58,931 nt of DNA from CAZVPF01 sp964628195 (GCA_964628195.1 CAZVPF010000020.1:1-58931), one strand, 5' to 3'; shown: positions 8,560 to 17,192, counted from the stretch's first letter. Numbers and translations: made by a program. The notes: generated by a model not told the origin, from the letters alone.

Positions 8560-9648
8560 ATGACAGACTGGAAAAACCCGCCAAAATTATTCATACCCGG
8601 ACCGGTGCACGTACTGGACGAAGTGCTTGAGCAGCTTTCGCGCTACACACTCGGGCACAGGGGCAAGGAATATTCACAGCTTCACGAGCAGACGGTGACA
8701 ATGCTCAAAAAAGTGCTCTTCACCGAGCAGAATATATTCCTCAGCACATCCTCTGCTTCAGGTATATGGGAAGCGGCGATCCGCAACTGTGTCAACTTCG
8801 ACGAAAAGGTTTTGGCGACCTGCTGTGGTGCTTTCAGCGACAAGTGGGCAAGCGTTATCAAGAGCTGCGGCAGGGAATGTGACGAGCTTAAGGTCGACTG
8901 GGGCAAACCGGTAACCGCCGAGATGATCGACGAGGCCCTTTCAAAGGGTGACTACGCGGCCATCACAATGGTCTATAACGAAACTTCGACCGGACTTACA
9001 AACCCGGTTTATGAAATAAGCAAGATGATGAAGGAAAAGTATCCCGATGTGCTTGTCTTCGTTGACTCTGTAAGCGCAATGGTTGGCTTGCCGCTTCATT
9101 TTGACGAGCTGGGCTGGGACGTTACTTTCGCCTCCGTGCAGAAGGCTTTCGCCATCCCGCCGGGACTTGCAGTCGCCGCCGTAAGCAACAGGGCGCTGGA
9201 GAAAAGCGCAAACGTTCCGCAGCGCGGTTATTACTTCGATTTCCAGAGTTTTGCGAAGTCGGCCGCTAAACATCAGACCCCGACCACCCCGGCTGTGCCG
9301 CATATAATGGCGCTTAACTACCAGTGCGAAAGACTGCTCAAGGAAGGAATGGAAAACGTATGGGACAGGCACAAAAAGATGGCCGAGTTTGTCCGTGACT
9401 GGGCGAAGAAAAATTTCGATCTTTACTGCGATCAGCAGTACGCGTCCGACACGCTTACGTGCGTCAAGAACACGAAGGGCATTAACGTCGCCGAAACCAT
9501 CAAGGCGCTTCAGCAAAAGCATAACACCATTTTCGGTAACGGTTACGGCAAGACGAAGGAAGATGCCTTCCGCATCTCCCACATGGGCGATGTCACAATG
9601 GACGACCTCAAGGAACTGCTGGGATGGATCGATGAAGAGATAAGCTAA
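8560..9648 (+). CDS. Class V aminotransferase (alanine-glyoxylate / serine-pyruvate type)
   Basis: PLP-dependent transaminase of 362 residues. The N-terminal IPGPVHV and GHRGKEYSQL motifs are typical of the alanine-glyoxylate/serine-pyruvate/phosphoserine branch. The phosphate-binding STSSASG is at about 62-68, the pyridine-ring Asp is in VFVDSVSAM (Asp169), and the Schiff-base lysine is Lys195 in ASVQKAFAIPPG. Length is normal. Possible reactions are glyoxylate to glycine with alanine or serine as donor, or formation of (phospho)serine. Sequence alone does not separate these. It is cotranscribed with DUF1015 and followed by a clear terminator. A good ribosome site (CAGGAGAACAAAAA) fixes the start. 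Confidence 0.88.
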   Translation: MTDWKNPPKLFIPGPVHVLDEVLEQLSRYTLGHRGKEYSQLHEQTVTMLKKVLFTEQNIFLSTSSASGIWEAAIRNCVNFDEKVLATCCGAFSDKWASVIKSCGRECDELKVDWGKPVTAEMIDEALSKGDYAAITMVYNETSTGLTNPVYEISKMMKEKYPDVLVFVDSVSAMVGLPLHFDELGWDVTFASVQKAFAIPPGLAVAAVSNRALEKSANVPQRGYYFDFQSFAKSAAKHQTPTTPAVPHIMALNYQCERLLKEGMENVWDRHKKMAEFVRDWAKKNFDLYCDQQYASDTLTCVKNTKGINVAETIKALQQKHNTIFGNGYGKTKEDAFRISHMGDVTMDDLKELLGWIDEEIS

Positions 9649-9687
9649 GCAGCAAGCCTGCTCCGTATCGAATTCGCATTAAAAATA

Positions 9688-9713
9688 AACCCCGGTTAAA
9701 GCCGGGGTTTTTT
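9688..9713 (+). terminator. Rho-independent terminator after the aminotransferase
   Basis: AACCCCGG (9688-9695), loop TTAAAG and CCGGGGTT (9702-9709) form an 8-bp stem, followed by a run of Ts. Confidence 0.9.
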
Positions 9714-9747
9714 AGTATTAACAGCGTTTATTCTGAAATTTACCATA

Positions 9748-11178
9748 TCAGTCTTCGTCCTGGTCTTCGTTGTTATTCTTCTCCATGCCCGGTTTAGGTG
9801 CATTCGGCGGCCCTTCATAAGGAATATACGGAGCCGGGAGCTTTGCTATAAGCCTGTCGAACTTCACCTTTGCCGCCAGAACCTCCGGGTCCTTCGAGTC
9901 TGTCACTTCCTTATAGCCCGTGCCGTCCCTGCTGCTGCCGCAGTCGTAAAGCCTTCCGTAATGCAGGGGCGAGTTATCCTCCAGCAGCCACCTCCTGTCG
10001 CGCAGTATCCTTCGATCCGCGATGAAGCTGAATATCCAGTCGCGTCTTTTCCCTTTTGTTCCGCTTAGTGTTGGCCGCATAGAGACCCCGTCGATAGGCC
10101 GGTCGCTCGGAAGCTTAGCATCGGCATAATCAACCAATGTTACGAAGACATCGGAAAGATCCGTCAGATCATCCACCTTGCCCTGCTTTTTAACCACTCC
10201 CGGACAGTTGACTATCATCGGCACCCTTGCTCCCAGCTCAGTGGCTGTGGATTTACCGCCGCCCCCGCCTGTACCGTTATCGCCGGTGAAGAAAATAATT
10301 GTGTTGTCACGAACCCCGGCCCGTTCAAGAGCCTTAACAAGCCGCCCTATGAGTTTGTCCATGTATTCGACGTTGTCCTTAAAGTTGGCTTTATCTTTTT
10401 TTCTTCTGTCAGCAAGTGTTTTTGTGGTATCCGGTGTTTTATACCATGGGCCATGCGTCAGGCACATCGGATAGTAAAGGAAGAAAGGTCTGCTTCGGTT
10501 TTTCTCAATAAAATCCACTGCAAAGTCCATGAAAATATCCGGTCCATAATCGTCGGTCTTGGTGTCCAGCAGTTTGCCGTTTTTCATCACAGACGGGTCC
10601 CAGTATCGCCTCCTGCTCTTGTATTTCATCTGATCCTCCGGGCTGAGGTACCTGCGATATGCCCAGATGCAGTACTCGTCAAAACCGGCGTCTCGTACGA
10701 CCGTCGGGTATTCACCGGAAAGCTGCCATTTTCCGGCAAGGGCGGCAGCGTAACCTTCGGGCTTCAGTATATCGGCGAAAGTTATGTGATTTTTGCCGAT
10801 ATCCTCTACAGGGCTGTTGCGATCCGGCCCGCCTCGCTTGCCGGAGAAATTATAAACCCCGTTATGACAACCGTATTGGCCGGTCATTATCATAAACCGT
10901 GTCGGATGACAAACCGGAGATGCGTAGCAGGTTCTGTATTGCACGCCCGTACGTGCCAATTCATCCAGCTCTGGTGTGTTATATTCTTTATTTCCATAGC
11001 AGGAAAGCTCGCAAGCCCCGATGTCGTCTGCCATGAATACCACAAAATTGGGCTTTTTACCCGATTTCAGCCCCGAAACAGTGTTTGCTTTTTCCGACTC
11101 CGAGCAGCCTGCAATGCCGCAGGCAAGTGTAATACCCGAATATTTTAGAAAATCTCTGCGATTCACTTTACTTTTCAT
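9748..11178 (-). CDS. Sulfatase (formylglycine type), Tat-exported lipoprotein
   Basis: Type I (S1 family) sulfatase of 476 residues that removes sulfate esters from glycans or similar substrates. The N-terminus has a twin-arginine motif (NRRDFLKYSG) and a lipobox (IAGC, Cys25), so it is probably exported folded and anchored to a membrane. The metal-binding pair Asp51-Asp52 (MADDIG) and the modification motif C-x-P-x-R (Cys90, Pro92, Arg94 in VCHPTRFMIMTG) are intact. Cys90 would be matured to formylglycine. FFTGDNGTGG around residue 300 supplies further metal ligands. The acidic C-terminal tail (EKNNNEDQDED) is unusual. Marine polysaccharide-degrading planctomycetes carry many such genes. 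The substrate is unknown, and no maturase is in the window. Confidence 0.93.
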   Translation of the reverse strand: MKSKVNRRDFLKYSGITLACGIAGCSESEKANTVSGLKSGKKPNFVVFMADDIGACELSCYGNKEYNTPELDELARTGVQYRTCYASPVCHPTRFMIMTGQYGCHNGVYNFSGKRGGPDRNSPVEDIGKNHITFADILKPEGYAAALAGKWQLSGEYPTVVRDAGFDEYCIWAYRRYLSPEDQMKYKSRRRYWDPSVMKNGKLLDTKTDDYGPDIFMDFAVDFIEKNRSRPFFLYYPMCLTHGPWYKTPDTTKTLADRRKKDKANFKDNVEYMDKLIGRLVKALERAGVRDNTIIFFTGDNGTGGGGGKSTATELGARVPMIVNCPGVVKKQGKVDDLTDLSDVFVTLVDYADAKLPSDRPIDGVSMRPTLSGTKGKRRDWIFSFIADRRILRDRRWLLEDNSPLHYGRLYDCGSSRDGTGYKEVTDSKDPEVLAAKVKFDRLIAKLPAPYIPYEGPPNAPKPGMEKNNNEDQDED

Positions 11179-11314
11179 TTACATACACCTTTCATCTATT
11201 TGACTTATAGCCAGCATAAGTTAGATTATATCTTCCTCATATAATAGAAAACAAGTCTCAGTCAGGGAATTTTTGAAAAAACGGTAATAATCGTAAAATT
11301 TTTACATGGAGCAA

Positions 11315-12046
11315 TTAAACAGGTGTTTCGGGGGGCTTTAAATGTCCGTTTAGAATGAAATTCATGACTGAATCGCCGCGGTTCAGGAGGTAATAGATAA
11401 GCAGGATATTAAGCGGGCAGATTATCAGGGTAACATGAAAGTTCTGAATGAAAATTACCTCGAACAGAAATGACCCAATTCCGCCTCTCGTTTGATGATA
11501 TACTTCATAATTTACAGCTGCATGCCTTATGATGAGCGATAAGAACCCGAGCAGGTATAGCGCAAAGCTTAACAGCGTATAAACTCCCATGGAGCGGACC
11601 GCCAGCAAAATCACATTTTGTTTATTTAATGATACCTGCGGTTCGAGGTCCGTGTACTGGCGCAGTAATTTTTTTGCAAGCCTGCCCGACATCAGCAGGT
11701 AAAGTGACAAAGCAACAATAAAAAAAGTTTTGGCCAAAGTTTGTGCAGGATATGCAAGGATCATGGGGTTCGCTTTTAAGTCCTTCCACGAGAGCAGCCA
11801 CATCCGCATATTAAGCAAAGTCGTAACAATTTCAAATCCTGCGCGAAGTGCAAATACCACGGCAACCAGGCGTGCCGCCATTGAAATAACCTTTTCACGA
11901 GATGCGTACAATGGATTCCTTTCCATATAATAGCTGTTGAAGTTCATTGTACGCACCGTTTTATCCAGGTCAAGCCTTGAAATTACTTCCAAAGGCCGGC
12001 TAAATAAGCTTATAAGCCCTCGCTGCCACCCAGCCAGTTTTCGCAA
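11315..12046 (-). CDS. Multi-pass membrane protein of unknown function
   Basis: Up to 243 residues with about four hydrophobic segments (around residues 60-80, 105-122, 150-175 and 195-222). No family recognised. The longest frame starts with TTG at 12046 and overlaps the end of the preceding GLUG/dockerin gene by 37 nt. The ATG at 11947 (MNFNSYYMERNPLY) is an alternative, giving 210 residues; neither has a strong ribosome site. Direct overlap with the upstream gene on the same strand suggests translational coupling. Confidence 0.6.
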   Translation of the reverse strand: MRKLAGWQRGLISLFSRPLEVISRLDLDKTVRTMNFNSYYMERNPLYASREKVISMAARLVAVVFALRAGFEIVTTLLNMRMWLLSWKDLKANPMILAYPAQTLAKTFFIVALSLYLLMSGRLAKKLLRQYTDLEPQVSLNKQNVILLAVRSMGVYTLLSFALYLLGFLSLIIRHAAVNYEVYHQTRGGIGSFLFEVIFIQNFHVTLIICPLNILLIYYLLNRGDSVMNFILNGHLKPPETPV

Positions 12047-13332
12047 AGCATAATAATATCCATCTCGCCGACCAGCCCATCGTGATTCACATCGGCATTG
12101 TCATACCAGCCTGTGTCACCTTCAGCAGTAAGCCAGTTTTTCGCTATTGCTGCGAAGTCCCGTATATCCACTCCCTCGCCGCAGACTATATCACCTGCCG
12201 TAAATTGCCATGAAAGCTTAGGATATTCAACACCGTCAACGCAAATCCGCCAGTGGTCCTCAGTGCCGTTTCCATCGTCGAGAAAGTCCCACCCCGCAGC
12301 CGTGAAAGTTGCAGCCTGTTTCATCTGTGCCGTAGTTTTCGCCAGGCCGCCTGCGCTTGTCGTCATGCCGGATGTGTCTTTATCCCAGAAACTGCCCGTA
12401 ACGGTCCCGTCGTTGTCACCGACCAGGCCACCGACATAATATCTCTCGCCGCTTACGGCACCGACTGAGCAGCAGTATTCGACGATACATGCAGATTCCC
12501 TGTTCCACCCGACAAGCCCTCCGGTCCTGTCCCGTCCGCCGTAGACATCGCCGAGTGCATAGCAGTTGCCGATATAAGCGTTATTAGAACCCGCCAGGCC
12601 GCCTGCGTCGCTGCTGCCTGAAACAACAGTGCCCGCTGCGAAACTGTATCGAATAGATCCAGAGTCCCCATTGGAACCGACCAGCCCGCCGACTGCACTT
12701 GAAGGTCCGGTTACGTTGCCGAGCGCGTAACAGTATTCAATATCTCCGTCATTGCTGCCGATCAGGCCGCCTATCCGGTAACTGCCGCGGCCTGTGTTGT
12801 CAAGTACGGCCTGTGAACTGCAATACCTGACCATTCCGTTATTCGAGCCTGCAAGCCCGCCAATGTCTGACCATGTTCCGGCGACCGATCCGCTGGTATG
12901 ACAGTTAATAATTTCGCCTTCATATACCCGCCCGGCCAGCAGCCCGACATGCGTTTTGCCCACAATGTCCGATGAATCTACATTAATGTTTTTGATAACC
13001 CCGCCTGAAATGTCGCCGAAAAGGCCTATATAATTCGTACCGGGAAAGTTCATTACGGCGTTTGAGATCGTAAATCCCCGGCCGTCAAAAACACCCGTAA
13101 ATGGCGTAACGTAATCGGCAACGGGTTGCAGGTCAGCTACACCGCCCAAGTCGATATTGTTAGTCAATTCGAAATAATCGCCCCAGTCCCCGCTGCTTGC
13201 TGTCAGTTCCTCCCAGTCTGCTGAATTGGCGATCCGGTACGGATTCGTTACAGACCCATCCCCGCCTGAATAAACACCCGCCATGGCAAAACAAGAAAAA
13301 ACAGCCAATACCCCAATAATTATCTTTTTCAT
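12010..13332 (-). CDS. Secreted GLUG-repeat protein with C-terminal dockerin module
   Basis: Exported protein of 440 residues. I place the start at 13332 (MKKIIIGVLAVFSC), because a ribosome site GGTGGTGAT precedes it and a signal peptide ending FAMA follows. A longer frame from 13377 would put 15 residues before the signal. The body is a series of GLUG-type repeats of about 30 residues (GGLVGSNDGDIEYCYALG, GGLAGSNNAYIGNCYALGDV and others), which build a beta-helix-like surface or adhesion module. The last ~60 residues are a planctomycete-type dockerin with two calcium-loop segments (VDIRDFAAIAKNW and DVNHDGLVGEMDIIML). Dockerins usually bind cohesins; no cohesin is visible here. Likely an extracellular binding or adhesion protein. 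Confidence 0.82.
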   Translation of the reverse strand: MKKIIIGVLAVFSCFAMAGVYSGGDGSVTNPYRIANSADWEELTASSGDWGDYFELTNNIDLGGVADLQPVADYVTPFTGVFDGRGFTISNAVMNFPGTNYIGLFGDISGGVIKNINVDSSDIVGKTHVGLLAGRVYEGEIINCHTSGSVAGTWSDIGGLAGSNNGMVRYCSSQAVLDNTGRGSYRIGGLIGSNDGDIEYCYALGNVTGPSSAVGGLVGSNGDSGSIRYSFAAGTVVSGSSDAGGLAGSNNAYIGNCYALGDVYGGRDRTGGLVGWNRESACIVEYCCSVGAVSGERYYVGGLVGDNDGTVTGSFWDKDTSGMTTSAGGLAKTTAQMKQAATFTAAGWDFLDDGNGTEDHWRICVDGVEYPKLSWQFTAGDIVCGEGVDIRDFAAIAKNWLTAEGDTGWYDNADVNHDGLVGEMDIIMLCENWLGGSEGL

Positions 13333-13536
13333 TATCACCACCCCAAACCTGTACTTAATAAACCAAGTCAAATCCATAACAAGAATCTTAATTATATAAA
13401 TTTTTTAATAAAAAGTCAAGCAAAATACATCAAAACCAACATTTTTAGTCGACTTTCTGGGCCATTATTTCTCTTAACTCAAGTCCCCTAAAATACCCGT
13501 ATAAAAGCTGTCAGTGCCCATTGTTATATTTCTTTC

Positions 13537-13565
13537 TTGACAAAACACTACTTAATAAGTATGTT
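13537..13565 (+). promoter_or_regulatory. Promoter upstream of YWTD/PEP-CTERM gene
   Basis: TTGACA (13537-13542), 17-nt spacer and TATGTT (13560-13565) lie about 105 nt before the start codon at 13672. The remainder of 13333-13671 between the divergent genes is AT-rich without another recognisable element. Confidence 0.5.
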
Positions 13566-13671
13566 ATATTAGCAGGTATAGGCTTGGTTATCTATTTTAA
13601 CATGGTATTGAGAAAGCATTGCAGATATCATGCGAGCCGGTCTTAAATTTGGAGAAGGAAAGGGATATATA

Positions 13672-15072
13672 ATGAGACGGTTTTTCACATTCAACAGCAC
13701 CTGTTGTAAGGTATTATTTGTTTTGCTTGTTTCTTTGTTTGTGCTTACGCCAGTTGTACAGGCTTTGGGCCTTGCCGCTGGAACCGACCACGCGATTATA
13801 AAATACGACCTTCAAACCGGCACCGGAACGACGGTATTTTCCAGCGGGTATGCGTATGTTGGAGATGTCTCTTATGACAGCCTTAACGATGATATCTACT
13901 TCTTCACAACACAGGGTTATTACAACGACATTGCTCGGAACGACGAGCTCATTCACAGATACCATGATAACGCAATAAGGATGGGGGCGCTGGATTTCGA
14001 TCCTTACAGCAGAGAACTCCTTATCCGGCATGATGACACAAGGTCTCCATCAACATATTTCACCCGTTACACCTCGATCGACACCCGCAATGTAGACACC
14101 GGAGCGACTAACCTTGTGGCACGGAATGGCAGATATACGATAACCGGATGGAGTGGATACGATCCCAGACCGATATGGGGCAGAATTCACGGATACCGTG
14201 ATGTGGCGGTAGACTCCTTTAACCAGAAGGTTTACTGGACCGATTACTATGCAGGCACCATCCTGAGCAGGAATATCGACGGTTCGGGCTCGGTAAGCGT
14301 CATTTATTCAGGGCTTGACAACCCCCAGGCACTGGCACTGGACGCAGGAAGCTCGACACTTTATTTTACCGATGCGACGGGCATCCGCAGCGGTTCGATG
14401 TACGGCTCTACAGCAGTAAGCGATGTAATTGTGCCCCTGTCCGAAACAAGCTACACTATTGATTTCGACCCCTTGTCAGGTCAGATATACTGGACGCAGT
14501 CCGGCTTCGTTAAAAAAGCTGACTACAATGGTTCAAATATTACCGACGTAACCAATGCCGCGGGCAACCCCATTGCGGCAGATGTCATATCCCTCGGCCA
14601 TGATGCCGGGGCCGTGCCGCAGAACCCGATCATGCCCGATATTACAGACCCCGAAACGGGCTTCCTTTTCAATGACATTCAGGTCAGCGATAAGATGCTG
14701 TTTTTCGACCCGGAATATGCTATCGGCTATGACTACTCAGTCCAGGGCACGAACTTCGCATCGGTGCTGCTGCCAAATATAGGTGACGGGTTATTTGAGC
14801 TTTACCTGTGGGATGGAAGCGAATATGTGCTTGAAAGTATTGTAAATGCAGGTGAGATATACACTTTCGGTCCTTCTGGTACGGCACGTTTCCGCATTAT
14901 GGGCATAGAGGAACAGGCTATGCTCGACCCGCTCGATCCGACTGCTTTCCTGACCGGCCTGTCGTTTACAGATGAGGCAGTTGCCGACGTAAATATGACC
15001 GCGATAGTGCCGGAACCGACAACAATGCTGCTGCTTGGTCTTGGCGGTATCCTGCTGAAAAAAAGGAAATAA
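13672..15072 (+). CDS. Secreted YWTD-like beta-propeller protein with PEP-CTERM tail
   Basis: The start at 13672 (MRRFFTFNSTCC) is favoured over a longer frame because of the strong site GGAGAAGGAAAGG just upstream and the signal peptide that follows (FVLLVSLFVLTPVVQA). The protein has 466 residues. The middle shows low-density-lipoprotein-receptor-like repeats (QKVYWTDYYAGTILSRNIDG, STLYFTDATGIRSGSM, GQIYWTQSGFVKKADYNG), a six-bladed propeller fold used for protein or glycan contact. The C-terminus VPEPTTMLLLGLGGILLKKRK is a PEP-CTERM sorting signal: motif, hydrophobic helix and basic tail. Exosortase would process it and send it to the envelope or an extracellular matrix. No exosortase is in the window. 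Function beyond this is unknown. Confidence 0.85.
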   Translation: MRRFFTFNSTCCKVLFVLLVSLFVLTPVVQALGLAAGTDHAIIKYDLQTGTGTTVFSSGYAYVGDVSYDSLNDDIYFFTTQGYYNDIARNDELIHRYHDNAIRMGALDFDPYSRELLIRHDDTRSPSTYFTRYTSIDTRNVDTGATNLVARNGRYTITGWSGYDPRPIWGRIHGYRDVAVDSFNQKVYWTDYYAGTILSRNIDGSGSVSVIYSGLDNPQALALDAGSSTLYFTDATGIRSGSMYGSTAVSDVIVPLSETSYTIDFDPLSGQIYWTQSGFVKKADYNGSNITDVTNAAGNPIAADVISLGHDAGAVPQNPIMPDITDPETGFLFNDIQVSDKMLFFDPEYAIGYDYSVQGTNFASVLLPNIGDGLFELYLWDGSEYVLESIVNAGEIYTFGPSGTARFRIMGIEEQAMLDPLDPTAFLTGLSFTDEAVADVNMTAIVPEPTTMLLLGLGGILLKKRK

Positions 15073-15269
15073 TTCTCCTTACACCAGTGGAAAAACCGGC
15101 TGGTTTTAAGGCTGTAAGCTAAAAAAAAATCCGGTTGAAATGGTGCAAATTATCTTGTTGTTGTTACGCAAACTCCTATAAGAAATGCATTTAAAGCTTT
15201 TCAGGGCCGTTTTGCCTCCAGCGGGGCGGTTGTTAAAATACCCCAATTATCCGGATTATTATATAACCC

Positions 15270-15299
15270 TTGACATGGGCAGTCGGTTTCGGTTAAAAT
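15270..15299 (+). promoter_or_regulatory. Promoter upstream of second PEP-CTERM gene
   Basis: TTGACA (15270-15275), 18-nt spacer and TAAAAT (15294-15299), about 88 nt before the start at 15387. The preceding 15073-15269 contains only a weak stem (ACCAG/CTGGT near 15083-15106) that could end the upstream transcript. Confidence 0.5.
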
Positions 15300-15386
15300 A
15301 AGCACATGTTGATTATGGGGATATTTGTTACTGGGTACAACTGTCCGGAAATCGATCCGAAAGTTTGTAACAAGGAGAATGGTGTT

Positions 15387-16022
15387 ATGAAAATAAGTTA
15401 CCCGATTTTGTTGGCGGTTTTGGTTTTTATTTCATTATTGAGCATCCCGGCCTTCGCCGAAGATCCTGATTTTCTTCCCTACAGTTCGCATTACCAGGGC
15501 AGGACATACTTCGAGCAAGACGGGTATAAGGGCCATATAGATTTCGCCGTTTATGACACAACACTTAATGAGAATGACGGCATAACAAACCCGGGTTCGG
15601 GCCAGTATCTGTACGCCTACCAGCTCTTCTTCGATTACGATTCGGCGGATTCCATTGAATACTTCTCGCTTCTCGGTATCGGTTTTCACGAACCGGGAGA
15701 CCTCGTGCAGGGTTCAGAGACCGACGGTATTGGCGATATCTACCCCACTCTCGGCGAAGGTCAGGCCCCGGTTGACGAGGACTTCCATCCCGAGGGCGAC
15801 AATCTCTACAGCCAGGCATGGTGGCAGTTCGACAACGGCCAGCTGATAGGCGGAGAGAGATCATACCTGCTGCTGCTTAGCACGGATCACAACTACAAAA
15901 CGGAGGGGGCGGGCTTTAGCTTCACACGTCCGGACGGCAGTATTGTCGTTCCCAACCCCGAACCGGCAACTTTGGGTTTACTTGCTCTTGGCGGGCTTTT
16001 ACTGAGGAAAAGAAGAAACTAA
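15387..16022 (+). CDS. PEP-CTERM sorting-domain protein of unknown function
   Basis: 211 residues starting at 15387 (MKISYPILLAVLVF). An AAGGAG site 9 nt upstream and the signal peptide (ending PAFA) support this start over the longer frame. The mature part is acidic and beta-rich (YDTTLNENDG, YAYQLFFDYDSADSIEYFSLLGIG) and resembles small PEP-CTERM matrix proteins with no assigned fold. The tail PNPEPATLGLLALGGLLLRKRRN is a textbook PEP-CTERM signal. It lies between two other PEP-CTERM genes on the same strand with its own promoter. Probably surface or extracellular. Confidence 0.82.
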   Translation: MKISYPILLAVLVFISLLSIPAFAEDPDFLPYSSHYQGRTYFEQDGYKGHIDFAVYDTTLNENDGITNPGSGQYLYAYQLFFDYDSADSIEYFSLLGIGFHEPGDLVQGSETDGIGDIYPTLGEGQAPVDEDFHPEGDNLYSQAWWQFDNGQLIGGERSYLLLLSTDHNYKTEGAGFSFTRPDGSIVVPNPEPATLGLLALGGLLLRKRRN

Positions 16023-16091
16023 AACGCAGTTCAGTAAAGATTTTTTTCGTCAATGTTAAATAAGTTAAGTTTTATATCCGGGGGGAATAAA

Positions 16092-16721
16092 ATGAAACGA
16101 TTCATTACAGCAACAGTTTGTCTGTCTGTACTTGCCGTGTTGATGACATCGGGCACTGCATTCGCGGCCCAGGGCGGATATTCGCTGGTACTGCAGGTTT
16201 CGCCGGCAAACGGCGGGGTTGTCACTCCTGCCGCGAGCAGCGAAGGCGTCTACTCTGCCTATGCAGAAGAGAACGTAACCGTCAGTGCCACACCTTCGCC
16301 GGGTTACAGGTTTGTATACTGGCTCGGTGACGTGGGCGACCAGACAGCCAACGAAACTTCCGTCAGCATGAACGCACCGAAGATGGTGGTTGCGGTTTTC
16401 GAGCGAAGCGACTTCGACTTCTCGCAGGTTGTATCACGTTCGGTCAGCAGCCCGGGCGGCGGGGGGCTTCGCAGGTCACCGAGCCCGATCAGCAACAATT
16501 CAACACCCTCTGCGGCGGGCGGTTATGTGCCGGATTATCCCGACTTTCCGGACTTCCCTGAGGACCCTGAGGACCCTGACGAAGAAAACCCAGGCGATGA
16601 TCTGCCGGTCCCCGGTAAAATGGGCGAAGAGAATCCCATTCCCGAACCTGCAACTGTTTTCATTTTCGGCGCCGGTGCGGTGCTGGTTCGCAACAGAAAA
16701 TGTATTAAAAAGAAACGTTAA
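16092..16721 (+). CDS. InlB B-repeat-like secreted protein with PEP-CTERM tail
   Basis: 209 residues with start at 16092 (MKRFITATVCLSVLAVL). The site GGGGGG lies 6 nt upstream and a signal peptide ending TAFA follows. Residues about 30-100 form one divergent InlB B-repeat domain (SPANGGVVTPAA, VTVSATPSPGYRFVYWLGDV, MVVAVFE), a small beta domain seen in bacterial surface proteins. A Ser/Pro-rich and then strongly acidic linker with repeated PDFPDFPEDPEDPDEE follows. The PEP-CTERM tail is PIPEPATVFIFGAGAVLVRN plus a basic end. Third PEP-CTERM protein in a row. Exact role unknown. Confidence 0.8.
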   Translation: MKRFITATVCLSVLAVLMTSGTAFAAQGGYSLVLQVSPANGGVVTPAASSEGVYSAYAEENVTVSATPSPGYRFVYWLGDVGDQTANETSVSMNAPKMVVAVFERSDFDFSQVVSRSVSSPGGGGLRRSPSPISNNSTPSAAGGYVPDYPDFPDFPEDPEDPDEENPGDDLPVPGKMGEENPIPEPATVFIFGAGAVLVRNRKCIKKKR

Positions 16722-16750
16722 CTTTCATGAAATAGAAATGCTTACAGCGG

Positions 16751-16837
16751 TGCTTGTCCCCGGCATCGCGTAAGCGAGGCCCTGCCTTTGGAGGAGGCTG
16801 ACAGGGCCGAGCCGGAGCAAGTGCTTCGGCTTTTTTT
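16751..16837 (+). ncRNA. Compact structured RNA element ending in a terminator
   Basis: Between the PEP-CTERM gene and convergent groES lies about 85 nt that folds as a three-way junction. The closing stem CTTGTCCCCGGC (16753-16764) pairs with GCCGGAGCAAG (16811-16821). A small hairpin CGC-GTAA-GCG (16767-16776) has a GNRA-type loop. A long hairpin is closed by GGCCCTG/CAGGGCC (16778-16784, 16802-16808). The 3' half of the closing stem can instead form a terminator, GCCGGAGC-AAGT-GCTTCGGC followed by seven Ts (16811-16837). Closing stem and terminator are mutually exclusive, as in an attenuator or riboswitch. No plus-strand gene follows, so a small RNA or an elaborate 3' end is more likely. 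It matches no RNA family I know. Confidence 0.45.
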
Positions 16838-16846
16838 ATGCGCAGT

Positions 16847-17161
16847 TTAACCCTTGCGAAAGACCGCTACCACGTTTTCAACATCCACCACGAACAGGCG
16901 GTTGTCGCCCTCAAAGTCGACGGGTATTGCGCCTTTGGGGTTGAAAAGCACCTTGTCATACTGCTTGAGGGGCCAGTCGGAGGAAAGGTCGACCTCGGCA
17001 GAGACCGACACTATCCGGCCTGTTATCGTGGGTATTTCGATGTTGTCGGGCAGCTGGATACCGCCCTTTGTTTCTTTTTTGTCCTCGTCCTTGCGAATCA
17101 GAACCCGCTTGCCGATAGGTTCGACTGTCTCAAAAATATCTGTGCTTTCTTTTTTTGCCAT
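16847..17161 (-). CDS. groES: Co-chaperonin GroES (Cpn10) homologue
   Basis: 104-residue Cpn10-fold protein that would cap a GroEL ring. The motifs PIGKRVLIRKDEDKKETKGGIQLPD (given here only for orientation of the mobile loop) and the C-terminal NRLFVVDVENVVAVF strand fit the family. The segment VDLSSDWPLKQYDKVLFNP replaces the usual VKVGDxVLF pattern, and the N-terminus carries an extra ~12 residues (MAKKESTDIFET). No groEL follows or precedes it, and I see no CIRCE operator upstream. It may therefore be a second, divergent co-chaperonin. The start is backed by AGG 8 nt upstream. Its leader contains a 6-bp hairpin at 17193-17210. Confidence 0.8.
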   Translation of the reverse strand: MAKKESTDIFETVEPIGKRVLIRKDEDKKETKGGIQLPDNIEIPTITGRIVSVSAEVDLSSDWPLKQYDKVLFNPKGAIPVDFEGDNRLFVVDVENVVAVFRKG

Positions 17162-17192
17162 TTTTAACCTGGGTCCTTTATTATTTCAAGCC

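Noticed and set aside
16751..16837. Signal recognition particle (4.5S) RNA
   Set aside because: Size and hairpin are suggestive, but the required GGAA-type loop with its asymmetric internal loop is absent; the long hairpin has a different apex.
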